From Aphanomyces cochlioides (taxonomy: Eukaryota > Oomycota > Saprolegniomycetes > Saprolegniales > Verrucalvaceae), in assembly GCA_019828595.1 (NCBI GenBank), contig JAHQRK010000009.1, positions 1,674,001-1,738,000 on the forward strand: DNA of 64,000 nucleotides, read 5' to 3'. The stretch's first letter is position 1, and every line of letters starts with the position of its first letter. Shown here piece by piece: positions 21,001 through 25,984 of the stretch. A model generated the notes under the pieces. It had not been told where the DNA came from. It saw only the letters and a list, made by a program, of their open reading frames with translations, and made no database searches. The position numbers and the translations under genes were made by a program.

Positions 21001-22646
21001 CAACAGTTGGTGGCGCAATTAACAGTGGCGCCTTATCGTTGCTAACTGGTGTTTCAACGTCAGGCACGGGTGGTAACATCGTCGCTACTGTTGGTGATAG
21101 TTCCACTGGAATTGGTGGCTCCATTACTCTAACATCAGGGTTAACTGCGTCTACTACGGCAGCAGGCGGCAAGACGTCGTTGATTGGCGGTGCCGGTGCA
21201 GTGGGAGGCGGCGTGGAGCTCACTGGTGGTGCTGGAAGTGGCGCAACTGGAACTGGAGGTGGCAACGTTGTACTGACGGGTGGAGCTGGAACCGCGAGCA
21301 CTGGTGGAAACATTAACCTCATTTCTGGCGCAGGGGCCGCGACAAAAGCAAGTGGTCAAATTACATTGTCGACATTGTCTGGTGCGGCGACTACGGGAAG
21401 TATTTCCTTGACGACTGGTTCTGCAAGTGCTGGCTCAGGCGGAGGAATTACGATTACTGTGGGCAGTAGTTCCACTGGACTCGGTAGCTCAGTTGCCCTG
21501 GCTGCTGGATCAAGTGGTGACAATACAGGCGGCAAAGGCACTATAGTTGGTGGCCAAGGCTTAGCCGGTGGTAATGTCGAACTCACTGGTGGTGCAGGCA
21601 CAACTGGAGTCGGTGGTAATATTATTTTATTGGGTGGAGCTGGCGCTGCCGGCTCCACAAGTGGTGGAATCACGCTTTCCACTCTTGGAACTGGAATGAA
21701 TAGCGGTGTAATTGCGTTGACAACTAGCACCTCAACAACCGGAACAGGAGGTGCAATAACTCTCTCTGTTGGCACGAGTGCCACGGGAATTGGCAGTCCA
21801 GTGACAATCAATGGCGGTGCTAGCACTCTATCCACTGGTGGTAAAGCGGCGATTAATGCTGGCGCTGGCACAGTTGGAGGAAATGTCGAATTGAAGGCTG
21901 GAGCGGGTTCCTCAACATTAGGTGGTAACATTTTGCTCCAATCTGGTGCTGGCACGACTGTGGGTGGTTCCATCACTGTCAAGCTTGGTGGTGGCTCTTC
22001 TAGTGGCTCTTTTGCCGTGACGGACTCAGCCTCCTCGTCTTTATTGACTGTGAGTCCCACATCATTAGCTGGTGCATGTGCATCGATCACGCTGACTGCT
22101 ACGTCTTCAAGTTTGTCGTTGACATCGTCTGGCGCCGTCTTGACAGGCTCTGCAACTCGAATAACTGGTGGCGATCTGACAATTGACTCGAATGGATTAG
22201 TAATTAGTAATTCTGGAACTCCGACGTTTACAGTCTCGAGTACGGGAAATATTGCCGCCGCTGGCACAGTCCAACTCAGCATGGATGCTGCGACCATAAC
22301 GCACTCTGGTGCTACATCTCTAACTATGTCAACGCCGCAGTTTTACCTCACAGTCACAAATGGAATTACAATGGGATCTACAGATTTGTCGGCACCGATC
22401 ACATTGAATGGTCCGATCACCGCAGCGAGTTCCCTATCGATTGGATCATCCGCCACTGTTGGTTCAACTTTCACAGTCACATCAACAACAAGACTTAATG
22501 GCAACTTGAATGTCAATGGCGGATTCACTTCTTCAAGCATCACGTCCTCAACGAGTTGCTCACAAGGGGATCTCAAATACGACACGACGAATTTGTACAT
22601 TTGTGTAGGCTCGACCTACAAGAAGGTCCAGTACACGGCGTGGTAA
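1..22646 (+). CDS. Giant Gly/Ser/Thr/Ala-rich repeat protein, 5' partial
   Basis: The frame is open from base 3 to the TAA at 22644-22646 with no intron, so at least 7547 residues are present and the true start lies left of the window. Almost the whole length is a degenerate repeat with rungs of about 12-18 residues of the form GG-x-[IV]-x-L-[ST]-[SA]-G, arranged in super-repeats of roughly 100-125 residues that usually carry a GGNVEL-type rung. Alternating small and hydrophobic residues with Gly turns suggest a very long beta-solenoid or fibre (inference). Cys, Trp and His are almost absent from the repeat. The last 220 or so residues are different: they are less Gly-rich, contain the few Cys residues (one in GACAS, a pair near the end) and finish in a segment with GDLKYDTTNLYIC and a C-terminal Trp, resembling the ends of fibre proteins. 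No signal peptide or anchor can be seen because the N-terminus is missing. An extracellular structural or adhesive role is plausible but unproven. Confidence 0.85.
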   Translation, partial: SSNDVAGDIIATVGNGSPAATVPGGLVAITAGGSSTSTGGRILLTGGAGTIGGNIALQAGSTAAGSMGGNILLTSGNGATGSGGNIALLSGTSSTLGQSGALTFSTAPGVSSGSIQVSTGTASNGPVGSVALSVGVGSVGQGGSMQLSAGNSVSGGGVSIGSGSASGGASGAVLLSSAGATGGASGLLSLSTGAATGGAGGNIVASVGSGDGGNGGLISLTSGQSSSGIGGKLSLTGGSGQTGGNVEVTSGPGASANGGDVQIKSGVGAATAASGAISVTTANGSTSGAISLRTGSGNGGPGGAIAMSVGGSSTSTGGTITLSSGVGVTGGGLSISSGASTAGASGALAVASSASSGGNSGAIAITTGASTSGGTGGTITATVGNGVSGNGGLLSLTAGASNSAIGGKASINGGNGSVGGNVELNAGTGSSTLGGNVLVSSGAGASSSTSGSINLLTTGGSTSGAISLSTGAGTSGPGGSLLLSVGNGTTTIGGSVSVASGQSATGGPLTLTSGASTAGTSGTVSIQSGASAGGNSGSLSIASGDATGGAGGAIAVTVGTGAQGTGGSFTVTAGSSAVGGGGLSSMVGGAGVAGGNVQLTGGTGSTSNGGSIGLKSGDGSTVSGSITVSSSSVGSSSGPIGLSTGASAGSVGSITVSVGASTGGDGSPVSIVAGATTKTGGTGGKAVLNGGTGPLGGNVELTGGYGGAGVGGNILLKSGGGLSTSLSGGVTLSSASGDASSGSILLQTGSSNLGVGGNIVISSGSSTVGAGSQVLINAGSSSNAVGGNIDLSASPGTEGGRVLLAGGFGSQNSGGRIVLTSGAGVDMTKPSGNIDITTPGGSLSGGITLGTGAAASGLSGYIRASVGTSTSTGGDVAVISGNGATGGSIALTSGQSSAGTSGGIALTTNSATGGSSGQITLISGSSTGGSGGNLVASVGSGSTGLGGNIFLTAGTSSASTGGKTSFIGGVGTAGGNVEITAGLGSTSTGGNVVLTSGAGSSNSFSGGVVLSTAAASTSGSIQLKTGTSSNGAGGNLLFSVGSGTSGSGGSIALSGGISAVGGSVSITSGASTAGASGTLSLGSNAAVGGASGAVSIISGASTAGGTGGAISATVGNGVVGPGGALTLTAGASSVGTGGTSYLIGGAGTAGGSVQLNGGVGSSGNGGGITLSGGTGATAAGGGVMLVGGNGGQSGAISLSTIAASQTGSISLASGVASSGGGGNIQLAVLGGNTGTGGSISLSSGNSAIGGGLIFSSGASTAGASGSIALQTSAATGGNSGSILVSSGAATGGTGGGIILSVGSGASGAGGAFQASAGSSSVSTGGLSSVSGGSGTVGGDVRLFGGSGSQTNGGNILLTTGSAGATSATSGAITLSTLNGGVSGPISLNSGNSTSATGGVITLSAGSTTTGSGGLVQVISGGGVIGGGISLLTGISSAGASGAVSVSTSPSNGGASGAINFISGGATGGTGGAIVGSVGTGSVGAGGSVSFTAGASTASAGGKTSLFGGSGLNGGNVELIAGVGSNSFGGNVFLLSGTGASTSASGLVTISTPSGAASGAVQISTGSGTAGSGGAISLQVGGGASGVGGSLTMTSGNSVSGGGMTISSGTSSAGNSGSLTVSSGTATGGNSGQLMLSSGGATGGTGGNVTLAAGNGAVATGGSIYLTGGLSSVATGGKVSMAGGTGTRGGNIEIAGGAGTAGFGGDILISSGTGSNPANSGDIRIFSSDGGTSGSVVLTTGSASSGVSGNIRLAVGAGTTGIGGEINLSGGSNVIGGAINMRSGSSSGGISGGVGITTSSSIGGNSGSISLSSGSATGGTGGAIIASVGSGVTGVGGVISLTAGASSVSAGGKSSMKAGSGTTGGNVELSAGDGTSANGGSMLLTSGNGASSATSGNIAVSTPGGSISGTISLTTGAASNGPGGDVSMTIGTGTVGTGGSFNIASGAGVSGGPITITSGLSSGGASGSLTFNSGIAVGGNSGSLSLSTGAATSGSGGGITANVGSGTQGVGGRITLTAGLSTVAAGGVNSLVGGAGTAGGNVLLTGGTGASSNGGAILLQSGDSAAVSGDVTLSTSNVGTGSGSINLSSGASAGVVGGINLLAGSSAGNNGAAVSLSAGATNNTGSVGGKTILTGGAGSVGGSIEINGGAGSQTVGGSLLLKSGAGASTSTSGGITLSTVSGAASSGVMQIQTGTSSSGAGGNIGITVGDGTTASNGGSVTVVAGLADKGGDVVVTSGSGKTGGNIQLTGGLASSQTGGNINLIGGGSSAAAGGGVTITSGTATGNAVSGSVILSTVGGATSTGSITLATGASTGATSGSLTLSTGASSVGIGGAINVNSGSSSDSTGGAITILSGSGSYGGLLQLSSGSGAANAGGNIAVTTGISNTLQSGSISLSTAASARAGGVSVVTGTAANNPGAITLLAGDSTNNIGGAARMTGGLSSLSTGGEAAVIGGAGTAGGATRLVGGAATAANGGAVVLNGGAAPSGVGGAIQVTSGVGSQSLASGAITLSSLDSPGSTGALSLLSGAAAAAAGGGIGLQIGSSGGSSIGGDITLTSGLSASSTGGKIVATGGIGTSGGDIQVSGGAAIGNSGGSIRLAGGSSTAASGGSIALTSGSGASTFASGNVALSTLGGAFSSGLISLVSGSSTSGSAGAITAQGGSSSTGNGAVISLAAGVAGSSTGGKTSLSGGQGTVGGNVELTSGLGSSSTGGQILLTTSGGASSQGSGSISLSSSGGSFPSGSIYLTTGTSTGGGGGTISAAVGASSAGIGGAVSLIAGSSTASTGGKVSMAGNTGTVGGNVELNGGTATLSTATGGSILLTSGQGGTRSGLISVATFGGAFTSGAISLSTGTATSVGNSGSISAVAGGSAVGLGGSISLTAGVGSASTGGKASVTGGQGTVGGNIELTSGGGSSSTGGNVLLTSGSGASTTGSGNVVLSTSSGAFSSGSISLVTGDSTTATIGSISAVAGRSSVVNGGSVSFTAGSSATASGGGSSLVGGSGVQGGSISMTGGSGTTNTGGSILITSGASASAIGGGIALLSGVGASATASGSISLSTAVGPSTSGAISLTTGSPTVGSGGSISASVGSSTSGVGGTIVLTAGAGLASGGGRTRLFGGQGTVGGNVELTGGAGATSNGGIVGLYSGAGEATSVSGAIRLSTSSTGASSGTISLTTGAGTNGVSGDIIASSGSSSANTGGSITITSGVGSVATGGKSSLIGGAGSFGGSAVITGGAGTANTGGQVIIVSGVGSATATSGSVILSSSGGASTSGAVTLATGTATAGAGGVITLSAGGGTSGTGGAVNVVGGSSTTATGGITSVTGGQGTLGGDVVISGGVGSSNTGGSVVVTSGTGTVNTGGNIQLVSGAGATTYASGSISLSTAGGVYPTGALVLSTGSSSSGIAGSLGLSVGSTGSGIGSQLSLTAGASATARGGKLSFTSGTGAQAGAVEINGAVSATTTGGSILLTSGAAPTGMYSGAISLSTAGNDYTSGGIQLTTGTSTNGNGGTISAAVGASSTGIGGQVSLIGGMSAASTGGKVSIAGNIGTAGGNVELSGGAASSNTATGGSLVLTTGQGGARSGNIALVSAGGAFTSGTISLSTGTATSVGNSGAISVVAGSSAVGNGGTVTVTGGQAQVATGGKLALNGGAGSIGGNVELTSGVGGTTLGGNILLTSGAGSTASGGIAVATTGGSFASGAISLVTGDSSSAASGGISVTSGLSTVGNGQDITLTAGISSASTGGKSVVNGGSGTVGGNVQVSGGSGSNTGGSIVLTGGDSTTSSGGSLLLSSGQGAASSGSGSITLSSSAGPSTSGVISLITGTPVAGGGGNIILSVGDTSAGDGGNIALTSGKGVTSGGKISFTGGQGSIGGNMELNGGAGTGTLGGQVILTSGVGASSSTSGQIQISTPGGAINSGRILLTTGSSTAGTGGNLAATVGDTSAGVGGSATITAGLSGNSAGGKVSLNGGSGSIGGNIELIAGTGSDAAGAGGNVLLNGGVGTASTGGGLTLVSGAGAATKASGDIALSTLAGATSSGKIGLTTGDTSTGVGGPIILSVGSSTGFDGSSVTLRGGASTDRNGGQIIATAGQGLVGGSVSLAAGSGSSGNGGRLLLTSGGAASSSTSGEIKLSTLGGGFNSGALTLISGDSTSGNGGSIAMGVGASTTGIGGTITITSGASSASTGGKVSVVGASGTVGGNVELTGGLGSSNSDIGGGSVALTGGAATSSTGGSLTLTSGAGGASAASGRIVLSSLAGASTSGAISVTSGAATAGSGGAITVTTGSSSTGPGGLISLTAGVSGDNVGGRVRILGGQGVTGGGNAEITSGAAATGNGGNILLTSGISGSGSTSGNIGLSTVNGAFNTGLINVVTGASTSGSGGNIAVSVGLSSTGIGGTITLTSGASGDSAGGKTSLIGGVGTVGGIVEVRGGTGNTLNGGGVALSGGSSTTAVGGGITAVSGVGATGQASGSVTLSTASGAPNTGAINLSSGASTAASGGNINAVVGDTAAGVGGMIQLTSGKSTASTGGDTTITGGAGTGGGAVQVVGGTGTTANGGGVSLTGGASTSGIGGTIQLMSGIGSTSTASGSVALSSVDNAGPTGIISLVTGAASSGGGGGISLTVGSSSGTNLAGSITLTAGLSASATGGNSVVSSGSGPAGGEVQLLGGSGSTTTGGNLRLTGGASTSATGGSVLVTTGTASGTSPSGDIILSTAAGSFPTGTITLSTGAASTGAAGPLLASTGSSSSGLGAPVTLTAGSAAASTGGKMSVVAGQGTVGGNVEITSGLGGTATGGQIMLTTGVGSATQGSGGVSLSTSGGAFSSGVIYLTTGTSTSGGGGSISAAVGASSTGNGGLISLIAGSSTASTGGKVSISGNTGTTGGNVEVNGGTATASPASGGSILLTSGQGGTRSGNIALTTNGGAFTSGTITLSTGTATSVGNSGGISAVAGSSAVGIGGSISLTGGIGSASTGGKSSVIGGQGTVGGNVELTSGVGTSSTGGSILLTSGGGTSTSGSGNIAISTTGGAFSSGPISLVTGVSSTAAGGAISASVGGSATGIGSPITFVSGSSTASTGGKTSHTGGAGTAGGNVEVTGGGGTITGGSVILTGGVGAGSTGGSLVLSTGSGATTYASGGITLSTAAGPSTSGVISLTTGTPTAGNGGAVSVTVGASTVNQGGMLTLTAGLSSASAGGKSSILGGAGTVGGNVELTSGAGTTGAGGNINLLSGIGATSSTSGSLSLSTSGSPSSGSITLNTGAATSGVGGEISASVGSTSTGIGGTITLSAGTAASSTGGKTSVFGGAGTTGGNIELTSGAGSANTGGQIVVTTGTGAAAAASGALTLSTAGGVSTSGSVILASGVVTAGSGGSVTVSSGAGTVGLGGAVTIASGASTAATGGGISLQSGLGSYGGNLAFAAGAGSANIGGRVTIASGSSTGSGSGLISLSTANGAANTGAISLLTGASTVGTGGDVTVSVGAGALDTGGKILLTAGTSSVATGGKANIVGGAGAFGGDVELDGGTATAGNGGNILLYSGTGTVASGGITMSTLGGTAQSGAITINTGTGTSSAGSIAMSVGGGAATVAGSVTLTAGGTSSSSGTGGRMFMYGGNGNVGGSITLSGGTGANLAGGSLAFTGGQSTAGTGGLIQLASGMGSSASGSGAITLSTGGTSGSSGAISLTTGNAGGTGSGGAITLLIGSSTSGVGRAISATAGTSTTNVGGKASLTGGGGVTGGNIEHTSGTGSSTGGNILLTSGSGSSSGTSGNINILTASGSTTGGSIALTTGTAQGTSGAISMSIGSGGNSAGGALSLQSGQSTSSSGGAIAITAGSGAAGGSIQFTAGTGSTGAGGFISMSAGPGTAGNGGLVELVSGFGGGTSGGITVSASGATGNSGIVTISTGTSTTASAGSIAVATGGTNAGNGSPITLTSGSSANAVGGTTTISGGAGTVGGSIQLTGGTGSSSTLIGGGNVNLNGGVGSASTGGSVNLVSGAGATTTASGQINLSTLGSAVSSGSLSITTGAATAGAGGAISMSVGSTSTGAGSAVTITAGNSGISVGGAAKLNGGTGNTIGGNVELTGGVGSTGAGGNVILLSGSGSGTSGGVTLSTAGGAINSGAITLSTGTSTSGSAGTISLTAGGTSTGVGTAITVTPGASSGNTGGKTSINGGQGVIGGNVELTGGSGTSANAIGGGRVLLSGGSATQATGGGVTLISGAGSATTASGQVTLSSLGDAATSGSIVLSTGVATAGSGGAISLSVGASSTGVGGGITLTGGSSGDNSGGRSRIVGGQGNAGGNVELIGGAGASGAGGSVLLTSGVGTTASGALTLSTVGGAFNSGIISLLSGISTAGNGGNIIATVGGSSIGNGGAITLTAGATSSTTATGGKSSLLGGAGAVGGNVELTGGTGSSTTGLGGGNIVMNGGAGTSSTGGSVSIVSGAGAATAASGQISLSTTGGVATSGSILLTTGDATGGAGGVISLTAGASSTGIGSSITTTAGSTTGTVGGKISSFGGQGPTGGNIELSGGAGSSGAGGSVLLTSGAGTTSSGGVVLSTVGGAFNSSGISLLSGASTSGTGGNIVATVGSSSTGIGGSVTLTGGRTASTSAAGGKAALIGGAGAVGGNVELTGGAGSLSTATAGGNIILTGGAATASTGGSINLISGAGAATAASGMISLSTLAGTSTSGSISLVTGAATAGSGGVISITAGASSTGAGSAVTVTAGSTAGTTGGKSSIMGGQGPVGGNVELGGGAGTAGVGGDVALLSGTGTTASGAVRLSTTGGAINSGAIALSTGDSTSGTGGGISLSVGATSTGVANPITLTPGSSGDNTGGKTSIFGGAGVVGGNIELTGGTGTTAATVGGGDVILTGGSATLGTGGAVRLTSGTGAATKASGEIVLSTSGGAATSGRLSLVTGDATAGSGGVILIKPGDSSTGVGSSATMTGGSSGDSAGGKSAINGGRGTAGGNVELTGGVGTTGIGGNVLINSGSGQTASGAITLSTVGGAINSGALSLLTGVSTSGTGGNIVATVGDSSTGIGGSITLTSGLTASTTAAGGKTSLIGGAGAVGGGVELTGGAGSGATGTGGGNVVLTGGAGTASTGGNINLISGAGAATKASGQITLSTLSGAATTGSISLTTGSASAGSGGGITITVGSSSTGLGSSVALAAGSSGDNTGGKGTIVGGQGLAGGNVELTGGAGTTGVGGNIILLGGAGAAGSTSGGITLSTLGTGMNSGVIALTTSTSTTGTGGAITLSVGTSATGIGSPVTINGGASTLSTGGKAAINAGAGTVGGNVELKAGAGSSTLGGNILLQSGAGTTVGGSITVKLGGGSSSGSFAVTDSASSSLLTVSPTSLAGACASITLTATSSSLSLTSSGAVLTGSATRITGGDLTIDSNGLVISNSGTPTFTVSSTGNIAAAGTVQLSMDAATITHSGATSLTMSTPQFYLTVTNGITMGSTDLSAPITLNGPITAASSLSIGSSATVGSTFTVTSTTRLNGNLNVNGGFTSSSITSSTSCSQGDLKYDTTNLYICVGSTYKKVQYTAW

Positions 22647-22799
22647 GCAACCCCCTTCATTCATTTAATGAACAACTAAAATTTACACATCCATGAGTAT
22701 TGTATAGTGCACGTAAATCGATAATAGACATTTGAATTTGTGAGAAATCTTGTCCGTTTCAACTTTGAGTTAAAAAACGGTCGTCGCATTAAAGATTTC

Positions 22800-24194
22800 A
22801 TGACATCACCCACACCTACGACCGCTGTGGCCGACATTAACAAGCGTCGAGAGCTCAAGCATCGTCCCGACGATTCCAAATTCACGCAGCAAACTCTTCG
22901 CGTGTGGAAACCGATCTTGACATTGCAATGGGCGATTGGCGTCCTATCACTTGGCGCGATCGTGTGTCTCATCCTTGGTGGCTTGGTTCTCCAGCGCTCT
23001 TCCAACATGAGTCTTTACCGCGTGCTGTATGATGCTGGTTCAAAATCCAATGGTGTTGCTCCGACTGCGGTTCAATCGGGGGGAAAGGTAGCATATCTCG
23101 AAAAATGCCACCTTGGGTCCCCCCAAGACGCGAACTCGTTCAGCGGATCCAAGACTTGTTTTGTGACAGTCACGCTTGACAGAGACATTGTTGGCGATAC
23201 AATCGTGTTTTATGAACTTGCGCCCTTCTACCAGACCCACCGACGATACATGACATCCCAAGTACTACAACAGTACATGGGAGGATGGTCCCCTGGCGAT
23301 AGCACGTCTGATTGTGATCCAGTGCTCGCCTCGCCCTCCACTCAGCTTTGTAATGGGACGACGTGCTTTGGGGCTAACAAGTCCCGCCAGCATTATCCCT
23401 GTGGCCTTGTAGCGAACACCATGTTCAACGATATTTTCTGGTATCTTCTACGTGGTGAAATCATCTGAGCTAGATATTGCAGGCTTCACAACGGTACTCT
23501 GCCATCAGGTCAAGTCCTCGGACCCGCTGACTTGAAAATCACTGGTAAATTAGCATTCTCTCCACATTCACTACATCTCGGTGCAGGCATTGCGCGTAGA
23601 TTTACAAACTACAATTTCAAAAATCCACTAGCACCACTTGACCTTGATACGTTCTTGCCGATTTGGCACAATCCAAATTACAGCCGCATCATCCCGCCAC
23701 CTGGTAGCGACATTCCGCCACAGGTAGGCGACACACTAATCGTCTACCTTGCTAAGTCGGACAGATCACAAGCGACTACACCAACAGCACAGCCTGGGTG
23801 ACGACACCTCCAGGAACTGGCGTTGAAAATGAATACTTTCGCGTTTGGGTCAATCTTGCGGCAGGAAATGTACTTCGAAAGCCCTACGGCCGCATCGCGG
23901 TGCCAAATTTACCAGCAGGAACTCAGCTCACGTTTGCCGTTCAGTCCAATTTTTACACGGAAGGTAATTCACTTGCATGGTCAGGTGGAATCACATGGAC
24001 TATCTGTTTCAGGTTCGAAAGCTATTGTCGTTGGAGAAATTGGGTGGTTTGGGAGCGAGAATATTGCCATGGGCGTTTTGTTTATCATCTCAGGCAGCTT
24101 TTGTCTGATTGCAGCGTTGGTCTTTACTTTCAAGGCCATAAAGAACCCACGGCGACTCGGCGACGTCACAAGTCTCAAGTGGAAGTTGCAGTAA
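22800..24194 (+). CDS. CDC50/LEM3-family P4-ATPase beta subunit
   Basis: Five exons: 22800-23440, 23483-23544, 23587-23723, 23765-23963 and 24013-24194. The introns are 42, 42, 41 and 49 bp, all GT-AG, and the joined frame is 1221 nt (406 residues). CDC50 proteins are obligate subunits of phospholipid-flipping P4-ATPases and help them leave the ER. Family features seen: an N-terminal cytosolic stretch with RVWKPILTLQW before the first membrane helix (about residues 45-70); the ectodomain motif FYELAPFYQTHRRY; SDCDP; PCGLVANTMFND; FRVWVNLAA...RKPYGRI; and a second helix near the C-terminus after GEIGWFGSENIAMGVLF. Ectodomain Cys residues and N-x-T/S sites fit a disulfide-bonded glycoprotein. 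The start is the first ATG (22800) in frame with the helix. The exon joins rest on family conservation across each junction and on frame. The C-terminus is short. It appears functional. Confidence 0.92.
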
Positions 24195-24497
24195 TTCATT
24201 TTGCTTTTTTGGCGAAGTGTCAACCAAATCCATCTTGAGTTGTCTAGTAGCCGCGGGTACATGCACATTGAGAATTTTCCAAGCCTGATTCCCAGATCGG
24301 CATTCGGCGAGGCTAACGAGCAAGCTAACGAGCAAGGCTTTAATTTCTTCATCCAGCCGCAAACAATGTACAGCATTAGTCAAACAGACACCATAATGGA
24401 TGAGCGGTATCTACATCGTCAGACTGTAGAAAATGCAAAGTACAAATGTCGGAACCACATTCAAATACATCGAGGGACACTGTATGTGGATTGGGGG
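24195..24497. other. Convergent 3' spacer
   Basis: This 303-bp interval separates the stop codons of the CDC50-like gene (plus strand) and the unknown gene (minus strand). It presumably holds both 3' UTRs. No further gene is recognisable. Confidence 0.5.
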
Positions 24498-25450
24498 TTA
24501 TCGTGAGAGATTTATTCGTCCCTTGGCTCGTTCTTGCAATACGCCGATAAGCCACTCAGTAAAGCGCATCGGCAGTTCATCCCAGTTTCCATGTAGCTTT
24601 CTCAACTCAGAGGCCGCGGTCTCAGAGATTGGCAGGGTGTGATGCCCAGTGGTAGCAATCAAGCTTGCCCGAATGAGAGATGGCTGAGACAACTTTGTAG
24701 CGAGAACTTCAGTTGGCTCAATACCCCACGCTGGTAATAAATTTATGTGTACAATATCGATCCAGCAAGCTGATGGATCGTCATGGGCGATTGGAACCAC
24801 GAGCGAATGGTAATGAATTGCGTCGTATTCGACAACTAGAGCAACATGATAACGAAAGATGCCAAAAAGATATACATACCAAAGATATGGTTGCGCAATT
24901 CATTTACGAATGTGGCACGGCGCTGGCGTTGAGTTTCGAGACAATGGATAGCATCATATATGGACGTAAAAGTGGATGTATCCAGCTCGACGTGGTCGCT
25001 CTTTTCGTTTTCTCTGTTGTCAGCAATTTGCATATCTTGTATCTTTGCATTCCAATCGATGTGCATAGTTACGACAGCTGAGCTGTCGAGTGTGGCTTCA
25101 ATAAACAGTCTTGGTTGCATTCGTTTATACGCAATGGCTACATTTGAGTTCGAAAATGACTTGTCGAGGCAGTGTAGGACATCGTGCCATTGCGGAAACG
25201 CGTCAATGCAAGCTCGCATGTACGTTTGCAGCGTGGAAACAAGAGCCTCGTGACTTCTGGTTGATTCTTGGACTTTGCCCAAGAAGACACCATCAAACGA
25301 AACAGAGCGGCAATCGCAAGGCGAACGACTGACACCACAAGCTTGATCGCATGGCTCACATTTTTCCATTTTGAGGACATAGCTGTGCTTTCCTATGGAG
25401 ATCTCAACAAGTTCATCGGCGATGTCATCCACCGCCTTGAAAATGCGCAT
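24498..25450 (-). CDS. Unrecognised two-exon protein
   Basis: Two minus-strand exons, 25450-24880 and 24835-24498, flank a 44-bp GT-AG intron (24836-24879), and the joined frame is 909 nt (302 residues). The join turns two separate open frames into one, which is the main support for a real gene. The start is the ATG at 25450; the open frame extends a few codons upstream but without another ATG. No family is recognised. Visible features are a Cys cluster near residues 30-48 (CEPCDQAC and CDC), a His/Trp-containing central region, an acidic stretch (NRENEKSDHVELD) and a C-terminus rich in Leu/Arg. There is no signal peptide or membrane helix. It is convergent with the CDC50 gene. Confidence 0.6.
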
Positions 25451-25617
25451 CGCAAGATTGGACAACTCACACTATTTTATAACTACTAACATTATTTAAA
25501 ACTTATATTCTTTTACACTATTTAAGGGATGAAATTGCTCATACTATTTATGTCGGTACGGTATTTATTGTGAACTGCAAAACAGAACAGAAAAAGTCGT
25601 TGGGAAACAAGATTGAC

Positions 25618-25984
25618 ACTAGGGTCAGGCCAGGGCTACGCCCCTGGGTGGAGCGTTTTGCTTTGGAAGTAACAAAGATTTGCTCACACACATGAAACGT
25701 TTGAAGCCATACTATGAATTTTGAATTTGATTCAGGCCCAGTTCGAAGTAAAAAAATAAGTTAACGCCGAGCATACTGATTGGCTACTGTTGACTGACGA
25801 ATTTTTTTTCGTCAGGAGATAAATCATGTCCTGACCAAAAAACTGTCGACTCGTACCGAAAGAAAAATAAATTATCCAATCAGAGATCATATTATATTGA
25901 AACTAAGGAGACGGCATTTACTTCGCACTCCTTATTCACTTCTTTCTTATTTTACTTCGAATTGGCCTCAATAGTTTCCCTGTT
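25618..25984. repeat. 367-bp dispersed repeat, intact copy A
   Basis: The segment from ACTAGGGTCAGGCC to TTTCCCTGTT recurs at 27911-28165 plus 30544-30654 at roughly 97-98 percent identity by eye. It contains the palindrome CCAGGGCTACGCCCCTGG near its left end. No terminal inverted repeats, coding frame or clear target duplication are visible. It could be a solo LTR or a non-autonomous element. It is the uninterrupted counterpart of the copy that carries the Crypton. Confidence 0.85.

Noticed and set aside
293..22297. Many Pro-rich open frames antisense to, or in other frames of, the giant repeat gene
   Set aside because: They are mirror images of the Gly/Ser/Thr codon bias (GGT and ACC read as Pro/Thr on the other strand) and show no independent features.
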